Assembly: GCA_040006895.1 (NCBI GenBank)
Contig: JBDTWB010000233.1
Location: 1-5,805, forward strand
Direction of reading: 5' to 3'
Length of the DNA stretch: 5,805 nucleotides
Source: CAIWHR01 sp040006895
GTDB lineage: Bacteria; Pseudomonadota; Gammaproteobacteria; Burkholderiales; Casimicrobiaceae
In this document: positions 5,017 through 5,805 of the stretch, one piece after another
Layout of the letters: each line of letters opens with the position of its first letter
Numbering within the stretch: the stretch's first letter is position 1
Notes under the pieces: generated by a model
The model's database searches: none
Told to the model about the DNA's origin: nothing
Seen by the model: the letters and a program-made list of their open reading frames with translations, nothing else
Program-made: the position numbers and the translations under genes

Positions 5017-5493
5017 ATGAAAGTCACCAAGCTCATCGCAACCCTCGGCTTCGTCGCCGCAACCGCCACAGCCACCTCGAGCATCGCTGCGGAAATGGAC
5101 ATTGTCGACACGGCGAAGTCGGCCGGCTCGTTCAATACCCTCGTCGCCGCGATCCAGGCCGCGGGACTCGTCGATACGCTGAAGGGCAAGGGCCCGTACA
5201 CCGTGTTCGCCCCGACCGACGCGGCGTTCGCGGAAATCCCGAAGGCCCAGCTGGATGCCCTGCTCGCCGACAAGAAGATGCTCACGATGGTGCTGACCTA
5301 CCACGTCGTTCCCGGCAAGGTCATGGCCGCCGACGTAAAAGCCGGGCAGGTCAAGTCGGTGGAAGGCCAGAACCTGACCATCACCACGGCCAATGGCGGG
5401 GTCATGGTCGACAAGGCTGACGTCGTCAAAACGGACATCATCGCCAGCAATGGCGTGATCCACGTCATCGACAAGGTCATGATCCCCAACTAA
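5017..5493 (+). CDS. Secreted single FAS1 (fasciclin) domain protein
   Basis: This 158-residue exported protein has one fasciclin/beta-Ig-H3 domain, a fold linked to adhesion and protein-protein contacts; bacterial members are often induced by stress, but their biochemical role is mostly unknown. Residues 1-25 are a Sec signal peptide (MKVTKL, an Ala/Thr-rich core, cleavage probably after SIAA). The FAS1 domain covers about 28-157, with the expected motifs in order: GSFNTLVAAIQAAGLVDTL (37-55), the first conserved block YTVFAPTDAAFAEIP (61-75), LTYHVVPGKV (93-102), and the second block ASNGVIHVIDKVMIP (143-157). The length is normal for single-domain bacterial FAS1 proteins. The start is firm, with AAGGA (5006-5010) 6 nt before the ATG. 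It lacks the multiple domains and anchors seen in cell-surface versions, so it is probably free in the periplasm or secreted. It may share a transcript with the HiPIP, but the 153-base gap and stem-loop allow separate expression. Confidence 0.96.
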   Translation: MKVTKLIATLGFVAATATATSSIAAEMDIVDTAKSAGSFNTLVAAIQAAGLVDTLKGKGPYTVFAPTDAAFAEIPKAQLDALLADKKMLTMVLTYHVVPGKVMAADVKAGQVKSVEGQNLTITTANGGVMVDKADVVKTDIIASNGVIHVIDKVMIPN

Positions 5494-5507
5494 GCGCCAG
5501 CGTCAGC

Positions 5508-5542
5508 GCCGGAGACCGGGCCCATCACGCCCGGCTTCCGGC
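5508..5542 (+). terminator. Large GC-rich hairpin after the FAS1 gene
   Basis: Two 14-nt arms (5508-5521 and 5529-5542) pair at 12 of 14 positions, with two adjacent mismatches in the middle and a 7-nt loop. It begins 14 nt after the FAS1 stop, the usual place for a terminator, but no U-run follows. Its 3' arm ends one base before the ATG at 5544, so on a read-through transcript it would mask initiation there. It could be a Rho-assisted terminator, a 3'-end stabiliser, or a translational block on the next gene. Confidence 0.45.
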
Positions 5543-5570
5543 CATGCTGCATTCACGCTTCCGAAACGCG

Positions 5571-5805
5571 ATGTCGTCCGTTTCATTCAGCAGTCTTCTC
5601 ATCGCCGCGGTCGCTGGCGTTCTGTTCTTCTTCGGCGGCATCGCGGAACCCACCATCTTCAGGGTCCTGCCCCGCGAGTGGGCGGGGCGGTATGTGCGCA
5701 CGTTCTTCCCCCGCCATGACATGTCGCTCTGCATGGCCTTGGCGATGGCCGCACTGCTCGCGCGGGACACCGTGAAGCGGGTGACGGCGACGATCTGCGC
5801 GCTAG
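5571..5805 (+). CDS. DUF4149-like membrane protein, C-terminus outside window
   Basis: The frame is open to the window edge, giving 78 residues from this ATG (87 from an in-frame ATG at 5544). Residues about 5-25 are a membrane helix (LLIAAVAGVLFFFGGIAEP), followed by a short loop with IFRVLPREWAGRYVRTFFPR, a second hydrophobic stretch at about 50-65, and the start of a third at the edge. The small-residue first helix, the P-x-x-F-x-x-LP turn and the AGRYV segment resemble DUF4149/TMEM205-type proteins, small four-helix membrane proteins of unknown function. Neither start has a clear Shine-Dalgarno. I prefer 5571 because a large hairpin ends next to 5544 and because the membrane helix then follows the start closely. 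The gene follows FAS1 in the same direction and may belong to the same envelope module. The family call is moderate and the product is incomplete. Confidence 0.65.
   Translation, partial: MSSVSFSSLLIAAVAGVLFFFGGIAEPTIFRVLPREWAGRYVRTFFPRHDMSLCMALAMAALLARDTVKRVTATICAL

Noticed and set aside
4984..5463. A 159-codon minus-strand frame opposite the FAS1 gene
   Set aside because: It is rich in Asp/Gly/Arg/His with no domain, and the plus strand has the complete FAS1 motifs and a strong ribosome binding site.
1..5805. Search for CRISPR arrays, tRNA/rRNA genes, transposase genes or insertion-sequence ends
   Set aside because: No regularly spaced repeats, cloverleaf-like tRNA, rRNA-like segment, transposase motif or paired terminal repeats were seen by eye; almost the whole window is explained by ordinary genes.

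Overview
The window is GC-rich bacterial DNA that looks like a betaproteobacterium, most likely Burkholderiales. The main reasons are a Bug/TctC-type periplasmic receptor, a family greatly expanded in that group, and a Tat-exported HiPIP beside a FAS1-domain protein and DUF3429/DUF4149-type membrane proteins. The organism cannot be named from sequence alone.

Region 1 (about 1-2690, minus strand) is a compact operon read right to left: a cytoplasmic type I sulfatase (1086-2612), a GntR-family regulator of the FCD/FadR type (349-1089), and the first 117 residues of a Bug solute receptor that runs off the left edge. Both junctions are 4-base ATGA stop/start overlaps, so the three genes are probably translationally coupled. 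Upstream of the sulfatase is a sigma70-like promoter (-35 CTGACG, 17 bp, -10 TATGAT). A perfect 11-bp palindrome, TATATCATATA, covers its -10 and is a plausible operator for the GntR protein. The reading is local control of capture and hydrolysis of an organic sulfate ester, or possibly a phosphonate/phosphodiester.

Region 2 (2785-4241, minus strand) holds an unusual MerR-family regulator: a MerR helix-turn-helix, a Rossmann-like middle region with no cobalamin-binding DxHxxG motif, and a Cys-containing helical C-terminus. Its stop codon overlaps by one base the start of a small five-helix DUF3429-like membrane protein.

Region 3 (4242-4542) is the divergent control region. It is clearly more AT-rich than its surroundings at 4280-4340. 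It carries a 9-bp inverted repeat with a 14-bp spacer, a candidate plus-strand promoter, a perfect hairpin abutting the merR ribosome binding site, and a 49-codon small ORF that has its own Shine-Dalgarno and ends in an ATGA overlap with the HiPIP start.

Region 4 (4543-5805, plus strand) encodes a Tat-exported high-potential iron-sulfur protein, a secreted single FAS1-domain protein, and the start of a DUF4149-like membrane protein cut by the right edge. Inverted repeats lie in the two gaps between these genes. Regions 2-4 together resemble an envelope or redox-stress module under a MerR regulator. That functional link is an inference from gene order, not something the sequence proves.
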